In this document: piece after piece, positions 1 to 7,026 of the stretch
Position numbering within the stretch: position 1 is the stretch's first letter
Layout: each line of letters begins with the position of its first letter
DNA from: Christiangramia sp.
GTDB lineage: Bacteria; Bacteroidota; Bacteroidia; Flavobacteriales; Flavobacteriaceae
Direction of reading: 5' to 3'
Length of the DNA stretch: 9,358 nucleotides
Assembly: GCA_024644145.1 (NCBI GenBank)
Contig: JAHELO010000042.1
Location: 1 to 9,358 of the forward strand
Made by a program: the position numbers and the translations under genes
Notes under the pieces: model-generated
Told to the model about the DNA's origin: nothing
The model's database searches: none
Seen by the model: only the letters and a program-made list of their open reading frames with translations

Positions 1-624
1 ATAGATGCAGCCGTTATATCTAATATAAAGCTGAGCCTTGGGCAAACCATTATTCTATATGTGATTACATTGTCTATCCTGTTTCTGTTAAGAAAATTCA
101 CCTATAGAAGACTTGCCACCTGTCTGATGTGCATCATCCTCTTCCAGATAACCACGCTTTATTACCGCTTACAAATCCCAGGTTTTGAAACCGTGATATT
201 TCACAAGGCCAGAAGCAGTGAAATTGCAGAAAAGAAATTGCAGAAACTCCATGTATTGACAGAAGGAGGTAAATCTGAAAGTATACCTAAAGACTATATA
301 AGGGAAAGAAAGATTTCAGATATTAAACAATTTGAGATTCCGAAAATTGCAAATTTTTCGGGAAAGCTCACTCTAATTATAGATACCACCGGCAATTATT
401 ACCTGGACGATTTCAAGCCTCATTTGCTGATCTTAAGAAATTCCCCGAGAATAAATCTGGAAAGAATTCTTGAAAAATTAGCTCCGGATCAGGTGATCGC
501 AGACGGAAGTAATTTTAAATCATATGTTAGGAAATGGAAAGAAACTTCAGAAAATAAAAAAATCCCTTTCCACTATACCGGTGAAAAGGGAGCTTATATT
601 ATTAAAACTGATCTCAGACATTAA
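1..624 (+). CDS. comEC: ComEC/Rec2-family competence protein, C-terminal part (5' end outside window)
   Basis: The frame is open from base 1 to the TAA at 622-624, giving 207 residues of a longer protein. The GTG at 61 lies inside this frame and is not a believable start. ComEC forms the inner-membrane channel that takes up single-stranded DNA during natural transformation. What is visible is the end of the membrane part, with hydrophobic helices near window residues 13-30 and 38-56, followed by a soluble tail of about 150 residues. The tail has the pattern FHKARSS (67-73), then LILRNSPRINLERILEKL (143-160), VIADGSNFKSYV (165-176) and FHYTGEKGAYI (190-200), which I recognise from Bacteroidota ComEC proteins. 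No HxHxDH metal site is present, so the tail is at best a reduced metallo-beta-lactamase-like domain. The gene converges on the thioredoxin gene, overlapping it by four bases. The family call is from memory of the family, not a search. Confidence 0.82.
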   Translation: MDAAVISNIKLSLGQTIILYVITLSILFLLRKFTYRRLATCLMCIILFQITTLYYRLQIPGFETVIFHKARSSEIAEKKLQKLHVLTEGGKSESIPKDYIRERKISDIKQFEIPKIANFSGKLTLIIDTTGNYYLDDFKPHLLILRNSPRINLERILEKLAPDQVIADGSNFKSYVRKWKETSENKKIPFHYTGEKGAYIIKTDLRH

Positions 625-1163
625 CTGGAGAATGTACCTTCGAACTCCTCCTGATATTTCTTCCATTCTTCATCTGTCTTTACCTTCTTATAATCATCTG
701 TGGCAAATATCTTCAGGAAGATCTCCAGTTTTTGAGGAGTAAGATATCCTCGCACGGGTGTAAGAAAACCAGCGTTTTCATCGAAAAAGACCATCGTTGG
801 ATAGGCAGATACACCCATGGCCTGAGTAAATTCATGTACAGAATTCCTTCCAGTCTTATTTGGATCATATCCCGGATTCTTAAAGACCTTATCTTTAAAA
901 TTGATCACTTCATTTCCTTCTGCGTTAAATTTAACAGCATAGAAATGTTTATTGATATATTGAATTACATCCTTGTTGCTAAAGGTATTTCTATCCAGCA
1001 TTTTGCAAGGTCCACACCAGGTGGTATATGCATCAACAAAGATTTTCTTAGGATTTTTCTTCTGAGCCTTCAAAGCCTCGTTCATGCTCATCCATTTAAT
1101 TTCCTGAGCCTGAATAGCTGAAACAGAGAAGATTAAGAATACAAATAAAAGTAATTTTTTCAT
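621..1163 (-). CDS. Exported thioredoxin-fold protein with WCGPCK active site
   Basis: The protein has 180 residues. It starts with a signal peptide (MKK, hydrophobic run at 4-18, likely cleavage around A19/Q20), so it should act in the periplasm or be membrane-anchored. The thioredoxin active site WCGPCK lies at 49-54 (Cys50, Cys53) and the cis-proline segment YPT at 121-123, both as expected for a redox-active thioredoxin fold. Between the central strand (YAVKFNAEG, 76-84) and the cis-Pro strand there is a longer stretch of about 30 residues containing YDPNKTGRNSVHEF (99-112), absent from plain thioredoxins. It is likely a disulfide reductase or isomerase for exported proteins; the substrate is unknown. 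The ATG at 1161-1163 directly precedes the lysine-rich signal-peptide start, which supports this start. The gene appears to be transcribed alone, between the terminator of the upstream operon and the convergent comEC end. Confidence 0.88.
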   Translation of the reverse strand: MKKLLLFVFLIFSVSAIQAQEIKWMSMNEALKAQKKNPKKIFVDAYTTWCGPCKMLDRNTFSNKDVIQYINKHFYAVKFNAEGNEVINFKDKVFKNPGYDPNKTGRNSVHEFTQAMGVSAYPTMVFFDENAGFLTPVRGYLTPQKLEIFLKIFATDDYKKVKTDEEWKKYQEEFEGTFSS

Positions 1164-1167
1164 AGTT

Positions 1168-1195
1168 TAAATTTAGCTAAAACCGATTAAAACAA
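1168..1195 (-). promoter_or_regulatory. Weak candidate promoter for the thioredoxin gene
   Basis: Read on the minus strand, a TTG (1193-1195) is followed after 17 bases by TAAATTTA (1168-1175). This resembles the Bacteroidota TTG / TAnnTTTG pattern but lacks the final G. Transcription would begin almost at the start codon, leaving little or no leader. It sits directly downstream of the operon terminator, where a new promoter is needed if the thioredoxin gene is not read through from upstream. In AT-rich DNA such matches arise by chance. Confidence 0.25.
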
Positions 1196-1225
1196 AAAAC
1201 GTTCCTAAAATTTTAGGAACGTTTT
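1194..1225 (-). terminator. Intrinsic terminator of the dpp4-POT operon
   Basis: Bases 1196-1225 form a perfect 30-base palindrome (arms 1196-1210 and 1211-1225) containing the stem GTTCCTAAAA and its complement. On the minus strand the hairpin is followed by a run of six T (1194-1199, partly inside the stem). It lies 21 bases past the stop codon of POT transporter B, the expected place for a rho-independent terminator of this operon. On the plus strand it also ends in TTTT, but no plus-strand gene needs it. Confidence 0.85.
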
Positions 1226-1246
1226 AATAAGCTGCATTACAATAAG

Positions 1247-3034
1247 TTACCTTATGCCGTGCATCAATTTTTTCAATAAAGGATTTAGCAGTGCCACAAG
1301 AATTCCTCCCGCTACGGGTACAATAGTAAAGATGAGGAAGAATGTAGATAAGTCGTACTGCTCTGTTACCTGTTCTATCATACCACCTAAAGATCCTGCA
1401 AGTTTATTACCGATGGCAATCGCCAGATACCACATTCCAAACATAAATGCGATCATTCGTGCCGGCACTAGTTTACTTACATATGAGAGTCCTAAAGGAG
1501 ACAGGCAAAGCTCACCCAGTGTATGAAGAAGATAGGCCAGAATAAGCCATATCATACTCACCTTGGCTCCTTCAGCAATTCCGCTTGAACCAATCGCTAA
1601 GAGTCCAAAACCTAATCCTAAAAGGATAAGACCAAAACAATATTTATAAGCCGCAGAAGGATTGTATTTACTTTCCCACCACTTAGAAAAGAAGGATGCA
1701 AAAACAATAATGAAAAATGAATTTAGAATACTGAACCAGGAAACTGTGATCTCGGTAGTGTCTGCAGAGAATTCTCTTACAAGCATCCAGATTACCAGAC
1801 CCCAGATTCCTGCAAAACAAATTCCCAGGATCATATTAGATCCGGGAATACGGTCATAGGTCTGTTTCCATAATAAATATAACACCCATGTAATAATAGC
1901 TAAAGGCACCACGGTTAGAAGCGCATTCACTATATTAAAGATATTCGCAGAATTCCCTGTTAATATCCTGTCTACATTATCACGGGCAAAAATGATAAGG
2001 GAAGAAGCTCCCTGCTCAAAGGCCATAAAAAAGAAGACCGTAAATACCGCAAAAATGATCACCGCAATTAACCTGTCCCGAACTATCTTGGTATATCTTG
2101 AAATCCTTGAAATAACCAGGATAAGAAACAAGACCAGCCCCAGTAAAGCCATACCTATAGGTCCGGATAAAGGTTCACCTCCAAAATCAAACGGCATCAC
2201 TACCGGTAATAAGTTAAGATCTGCAATTCTTGAAAGCGGATCGTTAATCAAATAGGTAAGTCCTATCCCCGCCGAAGCTACTACCAGGATTTTATCCAGC
2301 AATGTAAAAGGATTAGGTTTGTGGGATACACCGGTCTTTTCCTCTTCTTTAAGATGCTTCGCCTCAAGTTCTTTATCTGGAACCCCACCTATCTTACCAA
2401 ATAGCGGTTTTGCCAGCCAGAACTGAAGCGTTCCCAGTAGCATGAAAATCCCTGCAAGGCCAAAGCCCCAGCTCCAGCCAATCTTTTCTGCCAGGTAACC
2501 ACATAGCATCATCCCGAAGAAAGCTCCGGCGTTTACGCCCATGTAAAATATAGTATAGGCCCCGTCCTTTTTATCTGGCTTACCTTCATACATTTCAGAA
2601 ATAATGGAAGTAATATTCGGTTTAAAAAAGCCTGTTCCCACAACCAGTAAACCAAGACCAAAATAAAGCGACAATTCTGTTTCCAAGGCCATAGAGGCAT
2701 GACCCAGGGTCATAATAGCAGCCCCAATGATCACAGCCCAGCGGTAGCCGGTGAACTTATCAGCAATTAATCCTCCAAAAATTGGGGTTAAATACAGCAA
2801 ACCGGCATAAGTTCCAAACAAGGCCCCGGCGTTCTCTGCAGACCAGCCCCAACCGGGATTATCTACCCCAACAATGGCCATGGTTAGGAAATTCACCAGT
2901 AGAACCCTCATTCCGTAGAATGAGAATCGTTCCCACATTTCCGTAAAAAAAAGAACAAATAATCCTGCAGGATGTCCCAGAACTTTACTCTTGAAGAAAT
3001 CGTTCTGAACTTCAGTAGACCCTATTGCGCTCAT
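1247..3034 (-). CDS. POT/PTR family proton-dependent oligopeptide transporter B (enlarged form)
   Basis: This 595-residue inner-membrane protein belongs to the proton-coupled oligopeptide transporter family, which imports di- and tripeptides. Hallmarks seen are the proton-coupling motif EMWERF (32-37), the motif-A-like loop GGLIADKFTGYR (87-98), GFFKPN (135-140), FYMGVNAGAFFG (163-174), AFEQ in TM7 (338-341) and GELCLSP in the tenth core helix (507-513). It is 74 residues longer than its neighbour transporter A. Most of the difference lies between TM7 and TM8, where about 60-70 residues (roughly 361-431) add two hydrophobic helices, which would give 16 helices instead of the 14 usual for bacterial POTs. 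The loop between the two inter-domain helices is also longer (about 264-292). The gene starts 9 bases after the stop of transporter A without a Shine-Dalgarno sequence, is the last gene of the operon, and is followed by a terminator. Family is certain; exact substrates are not. Confidence 0.93.
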   Translation of the reverse strand: MSAIGSTEVQNDFFKSKVLGHPAGLFVLFFTEMWERFSFYGMRVLLVNFLTMAIVGVDNPGWGWSAENAGALFGTYAGLLYLTPIFGGLIADKFTGYRWAVIIGAAIMTLGHASMALETELSLYFGLGLLVVGTGFFKPNITSIISEMYEGKPDKKDGAYTIFYMGVNAGAFFGMMLCGYLAEKIGWSWGFGLAGIFMLLGTLQFWLAKPLFGKIGGVPDKELEAKHLKEEEKTGVSHKPNPFTLLDKILVVASAGIGLTYLINDPLSRIADLNLLPVVMPFDFGGEPLSGPIGMALLGLVLFLILVISRISRYTKIVRDRLIAVIIFAVFTVFFFMAFEQGASSLIIFARDNVDRILTGNSANIFNIVNALLTVVPLAIITWVLYLLWKQTYDRIPGSNMILGICFAGIWGLVIWMLVREFSADTTEITVSWFSILNSFFIIVFASFFSKWWESKYNPSAAYKYCFGLILLGLGFGLLAIGSSGIAEGAKVSMIWLILAYLLHTLGELCLSPLGLSYVSKLVPARMIAFMFGMWYLAIAIGNKLAGSLGGMIEQVTEQYDLSTFFLIFTIVPVAGGILVALLNPLLKKLMHGIR

Positions 3035-3043
3035 CGAGTAAGT

Positions 3044-4609
3044 TTAGTTTTTTACATCTGCCAATTCATACTCTTCCTGTTCCTGTAATTCCCTTTCATT
3101 ATCCTCTACCCCATGCGTTAAACGCTTTAATGGCTTCAACATTATAAGAACGATAGTAGCGAAGGCTACAGTGAAAATCGTGATTCCTGAAAATATGGCT
3201 ATATCACCTGCTTCAGATGCAAATTCCCCTATGATACCCGCTACTTTATTTCCTAATCCTGTTGCAGCGAAATATACACCCATCATTAAGGAGGCGTATC
3301 TAACCGGAGCCAGCTTGGTAATAAAAGAGAGTGCCACTGGAGAAGAACAAAGTTCTCCTATGGTATGGAATAAATATGCAAGCACCAGCCAGTACATTGC
3401 AGAAGCACCATTAGATTCAAATTGAAGAGCAGCAAATACCATAAATACAAATCCCATACCCATGATGATCACCCCTGTTGCCATCTTGAAAATTGAAGAG
3501 GCTTCTTTATTTTTCAACTTTCTTCTTGCCCAGAAGTTAGCTACAACAAGCCCAAATATAATAATGAACATGGCGTTTAAAGACTGAAACCATGAGGCAG
3601 GAACTTCGTTACCAATTAGAGGCAAAGAAAATGGCAAAGTCCTGTCTGTATTATCCAGTGCATAAATATTCATCAAACCACCGGCCTGCTCAAATGCCCC
3701 CCAGAATACAATTACCAGTATAAATGAAAGTAACATCACAACGTATCTGTCTTTCATGACTTTAGTTGTAAGATCTTTATATACCATCATCATCATAGAG
3801 ATCACAAGGGTTAGGAATATAAACAGAAGACCATAAGCGATCCCCATATAATAGAAACCAACTAAAGAAGCTCCAAGAAGGATCATTGAAATTGTAAGCT
3901 GTAGCGGAGATTTAAAAAGATCCTGGAAAAGGTTACCCAGCGATGCTCCTTCGTCCCTTTCTACCTTAGACAATAGGTTTCCAACATTGGTTAAATGTTT
4001 CTGTCCCACTAAGTATACTATTAACCCTAAAGCCATAGCGATCCCCGCAAGTCCGAAACCATAATGCCATCCTATATTTTCACCAACGTATCCTACGATC
4101 AAACTTGAAAGAAAGGCACCAAGGTTAATTCCTATATAAAAAATCGTAAATCCTTTGTCACGACGTATATCACCTTCTTTATACAATCCACCTACCATGG
4201 TAGAGATATTAGGCTTTAGGAAGCCCACACCAGCGATAATTAATCCCAGACCGGTATAGAAGGCCCACATTTGTTCCACTGCCAGAATACCGTGCCCGGC
4301 AACAAGAATAATTCCTCCTATGAGTACAGCCCGCTTTTGGCCGAAGACCTTATCAGCGAGAATTCCCCCCGGTATCGAAGCCACATATACCAGCATGGTA
4401 TACCAGCCGTATAATGCCAGTGCTTCTGCCTGCGTCCATCCAAGACCTGCATTACCTTCAGTAGTTGCACTTACAAGGTATAACACCAATATGGCGCGCA
4501 TTCCGTAATAGGAAAAGCGCTCCCACATTTCAGTAAAGAATAAAATATAAAGCCCTACCGGATGCCCGAAAAGCTCTTTTTGTTTCACACGTACGTCTCT
4601 AGTTGCCAT
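3044..4609 (-). CDS. POT/PTR family proton-dependent oligopeptide transporter A
   Basis: A 521-residue inner-membrane symporter for small peptides, of normal length for bacterial POT proteins. Visible family motifs are EMWERFSYYG (27-36; ExxER couples proton and peptide), GGILADKVFGQKR (81-93), GFLKPNIS (129-136), FYIGINLGAFLSS (157-169), FWGAFEQAGG (302-311) and GELCSSPVALS (418-428). Two hydrophobic helices (about 236-254 and 258-276) sit between the N- and C-terminal six-helix bundles, as in other bacterial POTs, giving 14 helices. The C-terminus ends in an acidic tail (501-519, rich in Glu) that transporter B lacks. The start lies 19 bases behind the dipeptidyl peptidase gene and ahead of transporter B, so the three are very probably co-transcribed. 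It likely imports the dipeptides that the peptidase releases; that specificity is inferred from context. Confidence 0.94.
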   Translation of the reverse strand: MATRDVRVKQKELFGHPVGLYILFFTEMWERFSYYGMRAILVLYLVSATTEGNAGLGWTQAEALALYGWYTMLVYVASIPGGILADKVFGQKRAVLIGGIILVAGHGILAVEQMWAFYTGLGLIIAGVGFLKPNISTMVGGLYKEGDIRRDKGFTIFYIGINLGAFLSSLIVGYVGENIGWHYGFGLAGIAMALGLIVYLVGQKHLTNVGNLLSKVERDEGASLGNLFQDLFKSPLQLTISMILLGASLVGFYYMGIAYGLLFIFLTLVISMMMMVYKDLTTKVMKDRYVVMLLSFILVIVFWGAFEQAGGLMNIYALDNTDRTLPFSLPLIGNEVPASWFQSLNAMFIIIFGLVVANFWARRKLKNKEASSIFKMATGVIIMGMGFVFMVFAALQFESNGASAMYWLVLAYLFHTIGELCSSPVALSFITKLAPVRYASLMMGVYFAATGLGNKVAGIIGEFASEAGDIAIFSGITIFTVAFATIVLIMLKPLKRLTHGVEDNERELQEQEEYELADVKN

Positions 4610-4628
4610 TTATTTGAGGTTTGTTAAA

Positions 4629-6845
4629 TTATAATTTTTCTAATATAAAATCGGTCATCATATTATACAGATGTAATCTGGTGTTACCCCCGTAAATTCC
4701 ATGGTTCCTGTCAGGGTAAATAGCCCAGTCGAATTGTTTATTCGCCTGAATTAGCTCCTCTACCATTCTCATTGTATTCTGAACATGAACATTGTCATCT
4801 CCCCCGCCATGAATAATCAGATAGTCACCTTTTAGTTTCTCCACATGATTTAATGGTGAGTTCTCGTCATATCCTTCAGGATTTTCCTGAGGGGTTCTCA
4901 TATATCTTTCTGTATAAACTGTATCGTAGAATCTCCAGCTGGTGACCGGCGCCACAGCGATCGCCATAGAAAAAGTATCATTTCCTTTTAATATAGCATT
5001 AGAAGACATGTATCCACCATAGCTCCATCCCCAGATCCCTATTCTGTCTGCATCAATATAACTTCTTTCACCAAGTTTCTTTGCTGCAGCGATCTGGTCT
5101 TCAACTTCATATTTTCCAAGTTCCTGGTAAGTCACTTTCTTGAAATCTGCACCTTTAAAACCTGTACCTCTACCATCTACACAAACTACGATGTAGCCCT
5201 TATCTGCGAGTAACTGATACCAGTAATCATTAGTACTGTAATATGAATTGGATACAGATTGTGATCCAGGACCTGAATATTGAAACATCAATAATGGATA
5301 CTGCTTAGATTCATCAAAGTCTGAAGGCTTGATGGTCCACATATTAAGATCGTTTCCATTGATGCTAATAGTAGAAAGTTCTTTGGGAGAGAAGTTATAC
5401 GCCTCTACTTTTTTTACCAGTTCATTATTATTAAGAATCTCACGCACTTGTTTCCCGTCTTTCGCCCTGTGCAGGGTATAAACATGTGGGGTTTCAAAAT
5501 TGGTAAAGGAATTAATGAAATAAGTGAAATCGGCACTAAACGAAGCAGAGTTCATTCCGGTTCTGTTCGTCAGTCTTTTCTTGCTCTTACCATTTGGTCG
5601 TATTGAGTAAACATCGCGGTTTACACTTCCATTTTCAGTACTTTGGTAATAGATCCTGTCTTCTTTGGCATCGTATCCGTAATAACTGGTAACTTCCCAG
5701 TTTCCTGAAGTTACCTGATCTTTCAGTTTCCCGTCTTCATTATAAAGATAGATATGATTATAACCATCTTTTTCACTGGTCCAGATAAAACTGTTGTCCT
5801 TTAAAAAGGTCAGGTTATCTGTAATATCCACATAAGCATCATCTGTCTCCTTCAGGATAACTTCAGTATTGTAATTTTCGGCATTTACAAAAATGAGATC
5901 AAGCTCATTCTGATGACGATTTAGTGCCTGCACACTAAGGGTCATAGGGTCTGCTGTCCACTTTATTCGCGGAATATAAAAATCTTTTAAGCCTTCTTTT
6001 TCAGTTTCAGGAGAATTAGAGGCCATATCATATTTATCGCCCAGATCGATTTCCTTAAGTTCTTTCGAATTCAGATCGAACATATGAAGGCTTACAATAG
6101 AATTGGCTTCACCTGCCTTTGGATATTTAAAAACATGCTGACTAGGATAAAGATCCTTTCCGTAGAGATCCATAGAAAATTCAGGAACTTCGGTTTCATC
6201 AAATCTTAAAAAAGCGATCTTCTCGCCACTGGGATTCCATTCAAAGGCTTTCACAAAAGAAAATTCTTCCTCATAAACCCAGTCTGTCACCCCGTTAATG
6301 ATGCTGTTAATTTTACCATCAGTGGTCACCTGAGTGGTTTTATCGGTTTTAAGGTCCAGAATATAGATATTATTCTCCAGCACATACGCTACTTTAGAAG
6401 CATTTGGTGAGAAAGAGGCTTCCTGTATCTTTTGCTCATTTACCTTTTTAAGGCCTTTGGACTTTAGGTCATAAACATAAAATACCTCACGGGAAGATCT
6501 TCTAAAGATAGGCTCCACTTCTGTGGATAATAGGATCTTATCTTCGTCCTTACTGAATTTGAAATCATCAAATGAGGAAATCCCGTCAAGATCTGCACTA
6601 TTTAAAAGAGTACGGGTTTTATCCCCGGTTTTATAACTATATACATCTATACTGGTATTTCCCGTTTCACGATCACGGTTTAATACCACATATTCTTTCC
6701 CATTCTTTAAAGACTGTAGGGATTGTAATCGTTGCTCACGGAAAGTACCGCTCCAGATTTCTTCAAGACTTACTTTTTTTTGTTGTGCTGTTAACACAGA
6801 AGATGCTGCTAAAACAAAAGCAACCAGTATTGTAGGGAACTTCAT
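4629..6845 (-). CDS. dpp4: Dipeptidyl peptidase IV (S9B prolyl oligopeptidase family), exported
   Basis: This 738-residue serine peptidase has a signal peptide (1-20, hydrophobic at 4-16, cleavage likely after VLTA), so it should work in the periplasm or outside the inner membrane. An N-terminal beta-propeller (about 30-500) precedes the alpha/beta-hydrolase domain (about 510-738). The catalytic triad is visible: Ser608 in GWSYGG (606-611), Asp683 in GGGDDNVH (680-687) and His715 in DRNHGI (712-717). Tyr523 in QYSGPGS fits the oxyanion-hole tyrosine. The propeller carries DWVYEEEF (188-195), the double-Glu motif that binds the free N-terminus and makes S9B enzymes dipeptidyl peptidases cutting after Xaa-Pro or Xaa-Ala. 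Length matches bacterial DPP IV. A related prolyl tripeptidyl peptidase is the main alternative. It is the first gene of an operon with two peptide transporters. Confidence 0.93.
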   Translation of the reverse strand: MKFPTILVAFVLAASSVLTAQQKKVSLEEIWSGTFREQRLQSLQSLKNGKEYVVLNRDRETGNTSIDVYSYKTGDKTRTLLNSADLDGISSFDDFKFSKDEDKILLSTEVEPIFRRSSREVFYVYDLKSKGLKKVNEQKIQEASFSPNASKVAYVLENNIYILDLKTDKTTQVTTDGKINSIINGVTDWVYEEEFSFVKAFEWNPSGEKIAFLRFDETEVPEFSMDLYGKDLYPSQHVFKYPKAGEANSIVSLHMFDLNSKELKEIDLGDKYDMASNSPETEKEGLKDFYIPRIKWTADPMTLSVQALNRHQNELDLIFVNAENYNTEVILKETDDAYVDITDNLTFLKDNSFIWTSEKDGYNHIYLYNEDGKLKDQVTSGNWEVTSYYGYDAKEDRIYYQSTENGSVNRDVYSIRPNGKSKKRLTNRTGMNSASFSADFTYFINSFTNFETPHVYTLHRAKDGKQVREILNNNELVKKVEAYNFSPKELSTISINGNDLNMWTIKPSDFDESKQYPLLMFQYSGPGSQSVSNSYYSTNDYWYQLLADKGYIVVCVDGRGTGFKGADFKKVTYQELGKYEVEDQIAAAKKLGERSYIDADRIGIWGWSYGGYMSSNAILKGNDTFSMAIAVAPVTSWRFYDTVYTERYMRTPQENPEGYDENSPLNHVEKLKGDYLIIHGGGDDNVHVQNTMRMVEELIQANKQFDWAIYPDRNHGIYGGNTRLHLYNMMTDFILEKL

Positions 6846-6872
6846 ATAAATTTAAGAATATTTATTGCAGGC

Positions 6873-6880
6873 CAAGTTTA
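6873..6880 (-). promoter_or_regulatory. Possible -7 box for the dpp4-POT operon
   Basis: On the minus strand this reads TAAACTTG, one base from the Bacteroidota -7 consensus TAnnTTTG. It would give a leader of roughly 20 bases before the dpp4 start. The nearest upstream TTTG (within CAAATTTG, 6908-6915) is 27 bases away, further than usual, so support is weak. An operon promoter must lie somewhere in the 6846-7026 divergent spacer unless transcription comes from elsewhere. Confidence 0.25.
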
Positions 6881-6997
6881 CTAAATTTTAACGAAAAAAT
6901 GATCATGCAAATTTGATTAATACTAACAATCTATTAAGAAATATGTGCTTTTATATATCCTCCCAATGGATTTCAAGGTCTCTAAAAATATGCTTTG

Positions 6998-7005
6998 TAT
7001 CTTTG
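6998..7005 (+). promoter_or_regulatory. -7 promoter box for the HMG-CoA reductase / GHMP kinase operon
   Basis: TATCTTTG is an exact match to the Bacteroidota primary-sigma -7 motif TAnnTTTG and lies 21 bases upstream of the mvaA ATG, giving a short leader of about 15 bases. The -33 partner is poor: only TTTC (6971-6974) at a spacing of 23. The leader holds no Shine-Dalgarno sequence, only A-rich bases before the ATG, as is common in this phylum. The rest of the 181-base divergent spacer shows no other clear element. Confidence 0.55.
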
Positions 7006-7026
7006 GCCACCTGAAATACCTAAAAC

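Noticed and set aside
61..63. GTG as a start codon for a separate 187-residue protein
   Set aside because: The frame is open to base 1 and the residues upstream continue the same membrane protein; the GTG falls within a hydrophobic helix of ComEC.
732..1121. Open frame of 129 codons on the plus strand opposite the thioredoxin gene
   Set aside because: It is antisense to a gene with a clear signal peptide and WCGPCK active site, and its translation shows no recognisable domain.
4629..6845. S9 peptidase as a prolyl tripeptidyl peptidase or prolyl oligopeptidase
   Set aside because: The DWVYEEE double-Glu motif and DDNVH context match dipeptidyl peptidase IV better; tripeptidyl activity cannot be fully excluded without assay.
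6899..6915. Short palindromes ATGATCAT (6899-6906) and CAAATTTG (6908-6915) as operators in the divergent spacer
   Set aside because: Each is only eight bases, with no repeat or longer dyad around it; such palindromes are common by chance in AT-rich DNA.
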